The position numbers and the translations under genes were made by a program. The notes below the pieces were generated by a model that made no database searches, was not told where the DNA came from, and saw only the letters and a list, made by a program, of their open reading frames with translations. A DNA stretch of 34,598 nucleotides from Emiliania huxleyi CCMP1516 (lineage: Eukaryota > Haptophyta > Isochrysidales > Noelaerhabdaceae): NCBI RefSeq assembly GCF_000372725.1, contig NW_005195149.1, forward strand, positions 111,396 through 145,993. The letters are read 5' to 3'. The first letter of the stretch is position 1; the number at the start of each line of letters is the position of its first letter. Below are positions 1 to 8,623 of this stretch, piece by piece.

Positions 1-889
1 ACCTGCTTCGCGCGCTGCTCCTCCTGCTGCCGCCGCGAAACCTCGCGCTCCTCTTGGAGCTCCGCCAGCTGCGCGTCAAGCGCCGCGACCTTTTGCCTCT
101 CCTGCTCCTCTCTCGCCTTCCTGCAGGGTGTGCACACGGTGTACGCGAGCGCTCAGTGCTAGCGGAGAGGAGACCGGAGGGGCTGCACAGGGGCTGGCAG
201 TGGCATCTACACAGCGAGCACCGCTCAGCAAGCTCATCCTCTGCCTGCTTCGCCTTGGCCGCCTCCTCCTCCTTCTGCGCAGTCAGCTGCTCCTTGAGCT
301 TCTCCGCCTCCTGCACGGAGCGCAGCAGGAGCCGGTCCTGCTCCTCCTTCTGCATCCTCTTCGCCTCCGCCACCTCCTGCTCGAGCTCGTTCTTCCGCCG
401 GAAGACCACCACCGTGCGGAACAGCTTCTTCTTCGCCCACTGCTCGTTCTTCCACCCGTTGTACACGTGCTCCTGCACCCACTCCGACTTGATCAGCGCC
501 TTCTCCTTCGCCGCCGCCTCCTCGGTCTTGCCCTCACCGCGCAGGCGCACCACCTCGTCCCGCTCCATGCCGCACGTATCGAGGAAAGCCTTCGCCCTCT
601 CCCAGCCGGAGTGGTCCTTCTCGAAGACGAGGACGGCCCGCCCTTTAAAGGGCCCCAGGTAGATCGGGTGCGCGTCCTTGACGCCTTGCTTCCCGAAGCT
701 CTGCAGCAGCAGGTTCGACGAGTTGAGTTTCTCCGGCAGGCCGCTGATATGCAGCAGCGGCGGCCAGGGAACGGTGGCGTCGAACGCATGCGCGTCCACC
801 TTTGCGCCGAACCGCTGCACCGGCGCATCGCGGCGCTCACGCATGATGCGCGCCAGCATAATGTGGCCGTCCCGCGCGCGCTTGGAGAA

Positions 890-948
<59 letters not shown>

Positions 949-1462
949 AGACGCGCTGCTGCTTGTTCGTCACGCCGCCCACCTTGTCGGCGTGCTGCTG
1001 GAGCGCGCCCCAGTGGGCGCACGGTGCGGATCTGCAAGGGGCGTGCCCCTCCATGCACCTCTGCGCGTTCGAGGGGTGCTCGGGCCAGCCGAGTGCCTTG
1101 GCCATCGGCTGGTACCGCTTGCCCAGAAACTCCTCGAGCTTTGGGAGGCCTCGCGCTGTGAGCGGGCACAGGATCGGCTGCTGTCGCTGCCGGCTCTGCG
1201 AACTCGCGGCGACATACTTGCAAAGGGCTGGCTTGAGCGTCTCGAGCGGGTTGGGGTCCGTCTCCCCGTCAGACGCGCCCGGAGAGTAGCAGCCGTCGTC
1301 CGACCCATCGGGCTGCTGCGCTGCCGCCGATGGCTCTTCCCAGCGACTGCCGCTTCTCCCGCCGCCACTGCCGCGGCCGCCGCCTCCGCCACTGCCGCGG
1401 TCGCCGCCTCCACCGCCGCCGCCATCGCCCCAGCCGCCGCGGCCACCGCCACTACTGCCCCA

Positions 1463-1509
<47 letters not shown>

Positions 1510-1729
1510 TGCTGCCGCTGCCGCGGTCGCCAACACTACTGCCCCAGCCGCCACCGTTGGAGCGGTAGCCGTCACGATGGTGCGAGCGGCTGACGCCATC
1601 AAAGCCGGTGTGTCGGGGCCGACTGCTGCTGCGATACCGACTGCTGCTGCCGCGCTCATCGCGATACCTGTCGCGATACCGATCGCCGTGGCCCCCGTAC
1701 CGATGGTCCTCTCGTTCGCGCTTGGACAT
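1..1729 (-). CDS. SGS3-like XS-domain coiled-coil protein (3' end outside window)
   Basis: Reading on the minus strand from ATG at 1729, one frame stays open to 222; a 101-nt GT-AG intron (221..121) then joins exon 2 (120..1, running off the edge), giving about 543 visible residues. Order: basic Arg/Ser start (MSKREREDHRYGG), long Gly-rich tract with RGG-like runs, a Cys/His-containing segment (CRSAPCAHW), an Asp run encoded by a GTC repeat near 893-930, then a block like the XS domain of plant SGS3 (WPPLLHISGLP, YLGPFKGRAVLVFEKD, SGWERAKAF), then a long Lys/Glu coiled coil that continues across the splice. Gly-rich N-terminus, XS, coiled coil is the SGS3 order; SGS3 binds RNA and works with RDR6 in small-RNA amplification. 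That this protein acts in silencing is inference. The large open frame on the opposite strand is its shadow. Confidence 0.6.
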
Positions 1730-1768
1730 CTCCACCCACGCAACACAATGATGGCCGAGCCCCGCGCA

Positions 1769-1940
1769 GGGTTCCAACTTTTTGCGGGGTGTGGTATGGT
1801 TCGCGACCCAAAGGGTGGGGGGGTATGGTCCTGACCGCCCACCCCCGGTCTCCGGGAGGCTGGGTCTGTCAGCAGGCGGGGGGTATGGTCTCGAGGTGGG
1901 TTGCGAGTACCGTACCATACCCCGCAAAAAGTCCGAACCC
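1769..1940. repeat. Foldback element with ~42-bp inverted arms
   Basis: Arms 1769-1810 and about 1897-1940 are imperfect inverted repeats; the best core is ACTTTTTGCGGGG with a GTATGGT-type continuation. The roughly 86-bp centre contains two further direct copies of a GGGGGTATGGTC motif (about 1820-1830 and 1880-1890). It starts only 40 bp upstream of the ATG of the XS-domain gene, so it lies in that gene's 5' UTR or promoter. Confidence 0.7.
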
Positions 1941-2202
1941 AGCGTGAAGACACTCAACAGAAAAGAATTTGTGGTATGTAGTACGATTCACAAAAGCGGG
2001 CGACGAAAAAAAGATTTTAGCATCGGAGTAAGAAAAAAACGCGACGGCGATAAAACTCCCTCCCTCACGAACGCGCACCCCCGGGGCTAGGGCTCTCTTG
2101 CCCGCAACCCGATCCCGATCATCCGGCCCGCTGGGTGCGCTTCTCAGCTCCCCGGCCCTGGATGTGAGGCTGCCGAATGCACTCCAAGTGCTCCAAGTGC
2201 TC
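1941..2202. other. Intergenic, no gene seen
   Basis: Short A/T-richer stretch around 1960-2050 (runs of A, small ORFs with no recognisable content) between the foldback element and the SDR fragment. Nothing here was supported as coding. Confidence 0.5.
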
Positions 2203-2523
2203 TCACCCACCATCCCCCCGCTCGCCCTCCTCCACGAGCCGGCCGCCGCGCTGCTCGGCCGCGATCATCGCACCGTCGCGCTCGTCCGCCCCGGTCCGCG
2301 TCGTCGTGTCCGTGATCAGATCGATGGCCTCAGCAAAGGCGACGCGGATCGGCGTGTACTCCATGCCGAGCTCGCGCTTTGACTTTCCCGCGTCGAAGCA
2401 CAGCGTCCCGCTCACGGCAGCGGCCAGCGCGGACCAGGTCCGGACATCGCAAGCTAGCTGGGTCGAGGATACAGACACGTCCAAAACAAAATCTCGACAC
2501 GTCCCAAGAGAGGGAAGAACCAA
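2203..2523 (-). pseudogene. C-terminal fragment of an extended SDR (NAD(P)-dependent epimerase / dihydroflavonol-reductase type)
   Basis: The minus-strand frame ends at TGA 2203-2205. Its middle contains GKSKRELGMEYTPIR followed by AFAEAIDLI. This matches the usual C-terminal signature of extended short-chain dehydrogenases such as cinnamoyl-CoA and dihydroflavonol reductases (a K-x-K-RELGW-x-P-type motif and a helix). The Rossmann glycine motif and YxxxK catalytic segment are not in the window upstream (2524-2900), where minus-strand frames are short. The frame is open upstream of 2523 without an ATG, so the piece is either a terminal exon of a gene whose other exons I cannot find or a decayed remnant. 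Substrate cannot be inferred. Confidence 0.4.
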
Positions 2524-3390
2524 AGCGAGATCACCCGAGAGCAGCTGAGCCTGCCTCTGGCCTCGCCTCCCTCTCCTCCAGGCATTCGTGGCATCCTATG
2601 GGTCGTCCAGAGTATCGACCTCTGGCTTGTCAGTCGCGGTCACTTGATGACCCCCATGAAGTACATACAGCGATCGCCACCTCGCTGGCCTCTCCGCAAG
2701 GCCCCCCCGACCGCGTCGAACTCATCGGCGCGGGCTCTCTCGGCTACGGGACCGGCCCCAGCTTCGGCTGAGGGCTAACAAGTTGCCGAGCCCAAATCAC
2801 TGTGAGAGTCGTGTTTTCTTGTTGGTCTTTGAAAATCTCTCTCTAAAGGAGAAGGTGTGGAGATGTAAGGTAAGGTAAGGTGTTCTAAAATGCTAAATGG
2901 GAGTTTTGTTGTAAAATTCTAAAATCGTGCGACCGCCTTTGAGGCTTTGTTGTAAAACTTCTAAAATCTCTCTCTCTCACACGTCCCCACCTTTGCAGGA
3001 TTTTGCAAAAGCGAGGGGGTGGGGGCGCACGAACAAAATGCAGAGGCAAGAGCGCGGATTCTTCTTTGGTCGTCTTCTTTCTTTCGCCTTCAAAAACGAC
3101 CGGGGACAAAATGCAGAAGGAGGGCCGGGAAAAAGGCACGCCGCCGCCAACAGGATCTGCCAACAACAAGCCAAGGCGCGGTCTGGGACGGGGAACACAA
3201 CACGTCCCTGGGTAGGTAGGTAGGTAGGGACTAGGTAGGTCCCTCTTACGACGGCACAGAAAGAAAGAATCCGGCCGCGCTTGCCCTGGCTCGCGCGCGC
3301 CGGGGTCGCTTGGTGGGCCGTGGTGTACCTGTAACGTGTCAGTGCGAGCCCGCCCGGGATTTGGCGGCGAAGAAGAGCAGCCCGTCCCAA
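2524..3390. other. Region upstream of ATG5: simple repeats, no supported gene
   Basis: Contains a short GTAAG-type tandem (about 2866-2881), a GGTA/GTAG tandem (about 3208-3240) and A/T-rich stretches (2880-2970). Open frames on both strands here have skewed composition and look like nothing known. The last part presumably carries the ATG5 promoter and 5' UTR; I see no clear TATA box. Confidence 0.4.
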
Positions 3391-5457
3391 ATGGAGGGCC
3401 AAATGGAGGCCGCCGAGGCGCGTGAGCTGGCTTGGGCCGGCTGCATTCCGGCAGTCTTCTCGCTCGCTCAAGATGAGGTGACGACGCTGGAACCGCCGCC
3501 GTGCTACCACGCAAACCTGCCGCGGCAGAGCTGGCTACCACTCGTGACGGGCGAGGTGGTAGAGCACTTCCTGCCTTTTGCGCCGCCCATGGCACGCGCC
3601 AGCTCGATGTGGATGCAGTGCCGCGGCGAGCCGCTGCGGTGGCAGGTGCCGGTGGGCGTGCTCTTTGACCTGCTGACGAGCGGCGACGACCAGCCGGGCA
3701 ATGGCGATATGCTGCCGTGGCAGCTGACAGTTCGCTTCCAGGCGCGGCCGACGGACCAGCTGCGCGGCTCGGTCGACGACGCGAAAGCCCTCGTACGCTC
3801 GGCTCTGAAAGAGTCTGCGTTCCTGCGTTGCGGCTCGGCGCAACCCGGTGCGCCGCCCACCCGCTGCCCAGTCGGCGGGTGACACCTCACATTCCGCGCT
3901 CTGCCGCTCCCACCGACGCGCGCTGCAGCATCGCTCACGCTGGACCGCCCCCTGTACGCAGTCATGGACCTGAGTCCGCTCGACGACGCGCCAAGCCTCT
4001 GCGCATCGGCGGATCGCGCTATCGGCATCGACCATCAGCTTCACTGATCCCTTCAGGTCGCCGTCGGAGTCCACCCCCTTGCTCACGATCATCTAGCCCA
4101 TCGCGCACCGCCGCTTCCGCCACCGCCGCAAACAGCGCGTCTGCAGCCAGACCCGCCTTCGCATACGCCCACACCGTGTTGGCCAGAGCTGAGCTCGCGG
4201 TCGCGCGCCTCACCGCGCTCTCCTCTCACACCTCAGGCGCGCATCTTTGAGGCCCTCTGCAGTGCGTCGCCCATCGAGGCGGGCTCGCCGGCGCCGGCGC
4301 CGTCGAGTGGCGGGTCGCCGCCACCACTGCCGCCGCCATCCTGCTTGCCTCCCGCATCTCCTGTGTCATCGCAGGCGGCGGCGGGTCAGGCGGCAAGCCA
4401 GCAGACGCCCGCAGGCAAGCAAGGCCAGCCGAGTGCTTCGGATGCGCCGGCCTCGTCTCCCTACGAGGTGAGCTCTGCGTGCGTACGCGCGCGCACAAGC
4501 GCGCGCATCGCGCATCGAACATGCTACCAGGTCACAGTACGGGTCCGGTACCTGTTCACAGCAGTGCGGGGGTAGGGCATATGCACACCACCGCAGCCAC
4601 AGTCCTACGTCCACCATCGCTCGAGCCACTGCAATCATCGCAACCGACGCACCCTCACCGCCCCCGCCTCCAAAAGAAGGAACCCCGCCGCCGAGCCGCA
4701 GCAGCCGCTGCCAGATGAGCCTCCCCCCCTCCCCCTGCGCGCCATCGGCGCAGGTCTACTGCCAGGCACGCACGCCGCTCGAGGCGTCTCTGCTCCGGCG
4801 CGAGATATAGGCGAGATGTGCTCGAGAGAGCGCTCTAGGCTGTTTTGCTCTGGCGTGCCGCCTCTGCACACACACCCCATGCTTTGCGCCCGGCACTGCG
4901 CCTGGGCTGGGCACTCCACTGCCCGGCCCATGACCTTGTTGCTTGCCACCGGTCAGAGCAGCGCCTTTCCCCGTTCTGCCCTTCCAAACCCATGCCTTTC
5001 CCCGTTCTGCCCTCCCAAACCCAACCCTCGACCCTGACCCCGCTCGCCCTGCCCGCCGCAGCTCGCTCGGCAGCCGCGGCGAGCGCGCTGTGCCGACCCG
5101 CGCCTTTGTCGCGCAGCGCGAGTGGCGGCAGCTGCCCGTCGCTCCGCTGCTGCCCTCGGGCGACCCAACCACGCGAGTCCACGTCCTCGCCGCCTCGACC
5201 AGGGGTGTCGGTTGTGTCACAACACGCTCCACCGCAGGCTCGCCGACGCTCTAGCTCTGCTACTGCCACGCGCCTTTGCAGCGGCTTCCGACGCCGAGAG
5301 CTCCGGCGGCGAGGGGCAGCGGCCGACTGCAATCGTGCAAGGGGTGGTGGTAGAGCTGAACACGCCCGTCTCTTGGCTGTACGAGGCGTGCTCCCACCCG
5401 GACGGCTTTCTATACGTGGTTTGCTTGATGCCCCAGTCACAGCGAACGCGAGGGTAG
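3391..5457 (+). CDS. ATG5: Autophagy protein 5 (ATG5), multi-exon, with an in-frame stop in exon 2
   Basis: ATG5 is the ubiquitin-fold partner conjugated to ATG12; the ATG12-ATG5-ATG16 complex drives ATG8 lipidation in the cytosol and on phagophores. Exon 1 (3391-3847) reads MEGQMEAAEARELAW, IPAVFSLAQDEVTT, PPPCYHANLPRQSWLPL, RWQVPVGVLFDLL, LPWQLTVRF and SALKESAFLRCGSA, the classic UblA signature. Exon 2 (3962 to about 4056) continues VMDLSPLDD and AIGIDHQL but meets TGA at 4045-4047. Exon 3 (4237-4467) is a Pro/Ala/Ser-rich insert. A later exon (5062-5172) gives ERAVPTRAFV and WRQLPVAPLLPSGD. The last exon (5238-5457) gives LADALALLLP, AIVQGVVVELNTPVSWLYEA and HPDGFLYVV, the UblB end. The intron 5173-5237 needs a GC donor to keep frame. 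Phases between 4467 and 5062 do not fit, so an exon there is missing or mis-set. Identity is very secure; integrity is doubtful. Confidence 0.85.
4085..4213 (-). pseudogene. Antisense fragment of an OPR/RAP-type helical repeat protein inside an ATG5 intron
   Basis: On the minus strand the frame reads SALANTVWAYAKAG, then ALFAAVAEAAVRDGL. That is the pattern of one helical unit of the octotricopeptide-like (OPR, RAP-domain) proteins abundant in algae, which bind organelle RNA. Only about one unit is visible; stops or frame changes occur on both sides. It lies antisense within ATG5 intron 2 (4057-4236), so it is most likely a relic copied or left there. Chance resemblance is possible but the ANTVWAYAKAG core is distinctive. 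Confidence 0.4.
5173..5237 (+). other. Likely GC-AG intron of ATG5 (65 nt)
   Basis: Exon ends ACC-AC at 5172, donor GCGAGT, acceptor ACCGCAG at 5231-5237. Only this boundary joins the Thr-Thr codons to LADALALLLP in frame. The nearby GT (5177) would throw the last exon into a wrong frame. Confidence 0.6.
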
Positions 5458-5939
5458 GTCCAAGCACATCCCTGCTGAGGCACTAAACCGCAGTACCAGT
5501 AGCTTCTCCAAGTCGCTCTGTTGGTCCCCTTTTGGGCGCACGCGAGGGAAATCGGCGCACGAGCGGAGTAGTAAACACCGAGACGATACGTCAACGGTCA
5601 ACGAGAGAAAAGACTTAAGTTTTGGGGGGTCGCGCCGTCCCCCCCCACGCACACTGGCCCCGCCGCGTCAGCCCGTGTGACGCCGCGACCCTGGGCGCTG
5701 GGGACGCGCTGGGCACGCGCGCACGCAACGCGGTTTTCGAGATATATCGAGACGAGAGCGCAAGCGTTTAGTATTACCCCGATCACCGCCACGACCGTCC
5801 TCGCCGGTACGTGTGACCTCACGTACGCAGCAGTGCCAGCTTCCACGCCGCACCCTCAGGGCTGACGAATAAACGAAAAGTGCGGTTCAACAAAAGTGCG
5901 TGCTTGCAGCTCCAGCAGGCAGTCTCAAAGGTCTACGGG
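5458..5939. other. Convergent intergenic region between ATG5 and the kringle gene
   Basis: Holds the 3' regions of two convergent genes. An AATAAA hexamer occurs on the plus strand near 5868. A run of G near 5624 and a run of C near 5640 lie in the middle. No coding frame here looks real. Confidence 0.5.
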
Positions 5940-7328
5940 TCAGGTGGCAGGCTCCCCGTTTCCCTCGTTGTCGCTTTCCGTCGATGCCTTGCACTGCATC
6001 GCCTTCTCGTCGGCGAGCTCCGTGCTCGAGCGCGCGATCTCCGCGTCGAAGGCGCGCTCGCGCACCCGCAGCTCGTTCATTTTGCGGTCCTGCTTCCCCT
6101 TGCGGCGGCACAAGTAGCAGAGGCCGCAGCAAAGGGCCGCCGAGAGAACGAGCACGCCAGTTACGGCACCCCCAGCCTCTGCGGGGTGCTCCTTTGCCTG
6201 CTCCTCCATTTGTTCGATCACCTCCTCCACCGTCTCCACGAAGGTCTTGTGAGGGTATGACGGTGGCCGTGGAGGCGTCGGTGGCGGTGGGAACGGCGAG
6301 GGCTTGGGCGGTGGGAGTGGCGAGGGGGAGGGGCTCGGGGAGAAGAGGCTCGGCGGAAAAACAAAGTCTCCTTCATCGTCGCCCGGCGCGGCGCCAGACT
6401 CCCCCTCTGGTGCGCACACCTCCGCATCGGGTGCCGGGATGTCGCAGTCCTCCCAGCGCTGGCTCGGGTCGGTGGTGTAGCACCAGGCGCTGCCCTCGCT
6501 CCGGTCGGGATTGCGGCAGTAGTTGTGGTCGCCGAGGCCAGTGCCCGGGTGTGTGTCTGGCGTGATGTGCGTGTGATTGTGCGGCGAGTGATCGCTCCAC
6601 TTTTGGCACGTCAGGCCGTACTTGGTGGTGCTGATCGTGCCCCGGTAGTCGCACTCGTCTCGGCACGCAAAGCACCCCTCCACCACATGGCCAGTGCAGG
6701 TGCCCGTGCAGTTGTCGGCCGCGAAGGCCGCCGCCTCGTCGATGCCGAGCCACGTGTCGATCCCGCCGAGGCCGCCGTAAACGTGGCTGTACGAGTGCAT
6801 GTCATCGGGCGAGAAGGCCGGCTCCGAGTCATAGAACGGCTCCGTGTCGTACGACGCCCAGGATTCGAAGGCGCCGATCTGGTCTGTCATCGCGCCGGGC
6901 AGTCCCTCACCGCCCAGCGTTGGGTCCCCGTCGACGGTTGCGCCCATCTGCGAGCAGCTCGGGAGGTCGCAATCCTCCCAGCGCTGCTCGGGGTCGGTGG
7001 TGTAGCACCAGGCGGTGTCCTCGCTCCGGTCGGGATTGCGGCAGTAGTTGTGGTCGCCGAGGCCGCCGTCGGGGTATAGTTCGGCCGTGATCTGTGAGTG
7101 GTTGTGAGGGTAGTTGGCGCTCCAGCTCTGGCATGTTCGCCCATACCTACACGGGCAGAGACTGGACTGAATGTGTGGCCGTGCCCGCTGACGCGCCAGC
7201 CCGTCCTGCGACGGCCACCTGGTGGTGCTGAGGGTTCCGCGATAGTCGCACGCATCGACGGCGGGGCCGGCGACTCGGCAGTACGCGTCACCGCTATTTG
7301 AGGGAGGCGGGCACGCCTCTCCCATCAT
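5940..7328 (-). CDS. Two-kringle, Pro-rich, single-pass membrane protein
   Basis: One long frame, 462 residues unspliced. Kringle 1 is about residues 27-125 (CDYRGTLSTT, CQSW, DHNYCRNPDRS, AWCYTTDP, RWEDCD, C125) and kringle 2 about 226-305 (CDYRGTISTTKYGLTCQKW, NYCRNPDRSEGSAWC, RWEDCDIP). A Pro/Ser hinge (about 324-360), a short acidic helix, a hydrophobic membrane span (about 386-407) and a basic then mixed cytoplasmic tail follow. Kringles are disulfide-bonded ligand-binding modules of extracellular proteins. Kringle 1 is interrupted by 24 codons at 7218..7147 that behave as an in-frame 72-nt intron (CAG|GTGGCC to GTGTAG|G); removing them restores STTRYGRTCQSW, parallel to kringle 2. The ATG chosen has no signal peptide, so a 5' exon is probably missing. 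Stop is near 5940. Confidence 0.85.
   Translation of the reverse strand: MMGEACPPPSNSGDAYCRVAGPAVDACDYRGTLSTTRWPSQDGLARQRARPHIQSSLCPCRYGRTCQSWSANYPHNHSQITAELYPDGGLGDHNYCRNPDRSEDTAWCYTTDPEQRWEDCDLPSCSQMGATVDGDPTLGGEGLPGAMTDQIGAFESWASYDTEPFYDSEPAFSPDDMHSYSHVYGGLGGIDTWLGIDEAAAFAADNCTGTCTGHVVEGCFACRDECDYRGTISTTKYGLTCQKWSDHSPHNHTHITPDTHPGTGLGDHNYCRNPDRSEGSAWCYTTDPSQRWEDCDIPAPDAEVCAPEGESGAAPGDDEGDFVFPPSLFSPSPSPSPLPPPKPSPFPPPPTPPRPPSYPHKTFVETVEEVIEQMEEQAKEHPAEAGGAVTGVLVLSAALCCGLCYLCRRKGKQDRKMNELRVRERAFDAEIARSSTELADEKAMQCKASTESDNEGNGEPAT
7147..7218 (-). other. In-frame 72-nt intron in kringle 1
   Basis: GT at 7218-7217 and AG at 7148-7147 on the minus strand. It has no stop codon and a length divisible by three, so both retained and spliced forms are open. 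Only the spliced form has a normal kringle spacing between the first and second cysteines. Confidence 0.75.
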
Positions 7329-8025
7329 TTTCCACGCTCTTGCCGGCGCTTGGCGTTCGGGGACGACTTTTACTCATGTTTGGTTAGATCCTGTCGCGAA
7401 TCGTAAATCCCACAGAGGTCCCCTGCGCGGGCCCCGCCCCCAGCTCTGAAAGCATGCATGATGAGAGGCTTGATAGGAAAAGCTCACACAGTCACAGACG
7501 ATACACAGGCGTGCACAGAGTGTCGCAGGAGATTGTGGAGAATGACCTCCAGACTGACCCGGAGAATCACCTCCACCCAGCCCCCACCTCAGCACCCCTA
7601 TTATCACTCTCCCCCCCCCACAGTGATGAATAGTCTACCTATATCCCTATTATTCCCACACCCTGTGCAGTGGCACGTCTTGCCACCTAGACCCCCAATA
7701 TTAGCACCTTGGGCGCCGAATAGGCGCCCAAACATTGGCACGTAATAGTTCCCCAACTGCTCCGTTGCGCCGCGCGCTGCGAGACAGTCAACCCTCTTCA
7801 TGTGCTAAGTCACAGCCCGGTGTCAGGCATGGGCCACAATCGAAGTTGAGGCTTCTTCCCGAAGCGCTATTTATCGTACCAAACTCTTCAAACTCTGTCG
7901 CGCGGGAGCTCGGTCAAGGGGCGGTAAAGAGATGTAGGACCTTCCTTAGGTCCGCCTCTCAAGCCCTCACTGTCTGCGATGTGAGCTTCTTGTTTCTTAT
8001 CCATTTTAAGAATTCTTATCACCTA
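7329..8025. other. Intergenic region, small hairpin, no gene seen
   Basis: AT-richer in places. A perfect 9-bp stem with 5-nt loop (TTGGGCGCC / GGCGCCCAA) sits at 7709-7731. The upstream exon(s) of the kringle gene, including a signal peptide, should lie near here, but I could not identify one. Confidence 0.4.
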
Positions 8026-8053
8026 CTTAGGCGGCTCCGGTGGTGTGCCGGTG
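8026..8053 (+). repeat. 28-bp direct repeat, copy 1 (retroelement 3'-end-like)
   Basis: Starts CTTAGGCGGCTCCGG and is identical over 28 bp to 10570-10597. Weaker similarity continues for about 35 bp (shared ACGCGCCAGT). The second copy overlaps the stop codon of a retroelement-like ORF, so this copy may be a 5'-truncated insertion of the same element. Confidence 0.6.
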
Positions 8054-8120
8054 TGTCTGCCAGTACGCGCCAGTCCGCGCCCTTGTCGTGCCAGTGGGGT
8101 GAACCTTCTTTTCTAGAAGG

Positions 8121-8393
8121 CTAGGATCGAGAGCAGCCTCGCTCTCAATCCTAGAAGTCGAAGGATTGCGAGCAGCACTCCTCGCAATCGTAGCATCTCT
8201 GTGCGATTGTGAGCGCCTACGCTCGCAATCCTACATCTTCTAGGACTAAGAGCAGCTCCGCTCCCAAGATAACTGGTGACGCCTGCGACTACTACCAGCG
8301 CGCTCACAATCCGAGCAAAGTCTAGGATTGCGAGCAGCACGGGCTCACAATCCTAGCGACAAGCTTCCGATTGCGAGCAGTAGCGCTCGCAAG
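8121..8393. repeat. Array of about six spaced hairpins with a shared stem
   Basis: Successive palindromes at about 8121-8154, 8161-8192, 8203-8232, 8239-8270, 8322-8356 and 8368-8393 share stem arms of the form AGGATTGCGAGC / GCTCGCAATCCT around a short AGCA-like loop. A half copy lies near 8300-8314. Copies differ by substitutions that are often compensated in the other arm. No ORF explains it. Confidence 0.8.
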
Positions 8394-8444
8394 GAGTTGC
8401 AGCCCCTTCTCCGACTGCGTTTAATTTTGCGCACCTGCTGTCCG

Positions 8445-8580
8445 CCGCCGCTGCGGCGCAGCGCTGCGCGCCGCTGACGCGCGCTGCGCGCGCGTTTTTG
8501 GGGTGCAGCGGCGCTGCGCGCCGCTTAGGAATGCCTGCGGCACCCCTAGCGCGCGCTGCGCGCGCGCGTTAGGGGTGCGG
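8445..8580. repeat. GC-rich palindromic repeats
   Basis: CGCTGCGCGCCGCT occurs twice (about 8463 and 8511), and GCGCGCTGCGCGCGCG occurs twice (about 8478 and 8551). The second copy forms the centre of a strong hairpin at 8541-8577 with arms CACCCCTA / TTAGGGGTG. It lies just upstream of the acceptor of the next exon. Confidence 0.65.
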
Positions 8581-8623
8581 GGAGCACCGAAAAATTGCCC
8601 TTTTTACGCCGGGAGTTTTGCCA

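Noticed and set aside
128..1834. 568-codon open frame on the plus strand
   Set aside because: It is the antisense of the XS-domain gene; its Ala, Val and Leu runs come from the GC-rich repeats, while the minus strand gives a recognisable domain order and a good intron.
2885..3595. 236-codon minus-strand frame
   Set aside because: Overlaps ATG5 exon 1 in antisense and shows only Pro/Arg/Ser-rich sequence.
4045..4047. Selenocysteine codon in ATG5
   Set aside because: No reason to expect selenocysteine in ATG5 and no SECIS-like element noticed in 5458-5600; decay, error or mis-set exon is simpler.
8121..8393. CRISPR array
   Set aside because: Units are imperfect palindromes with no constant repeat plus unique spacers of equal length, no cas genes, and the genome is eukaryotic.
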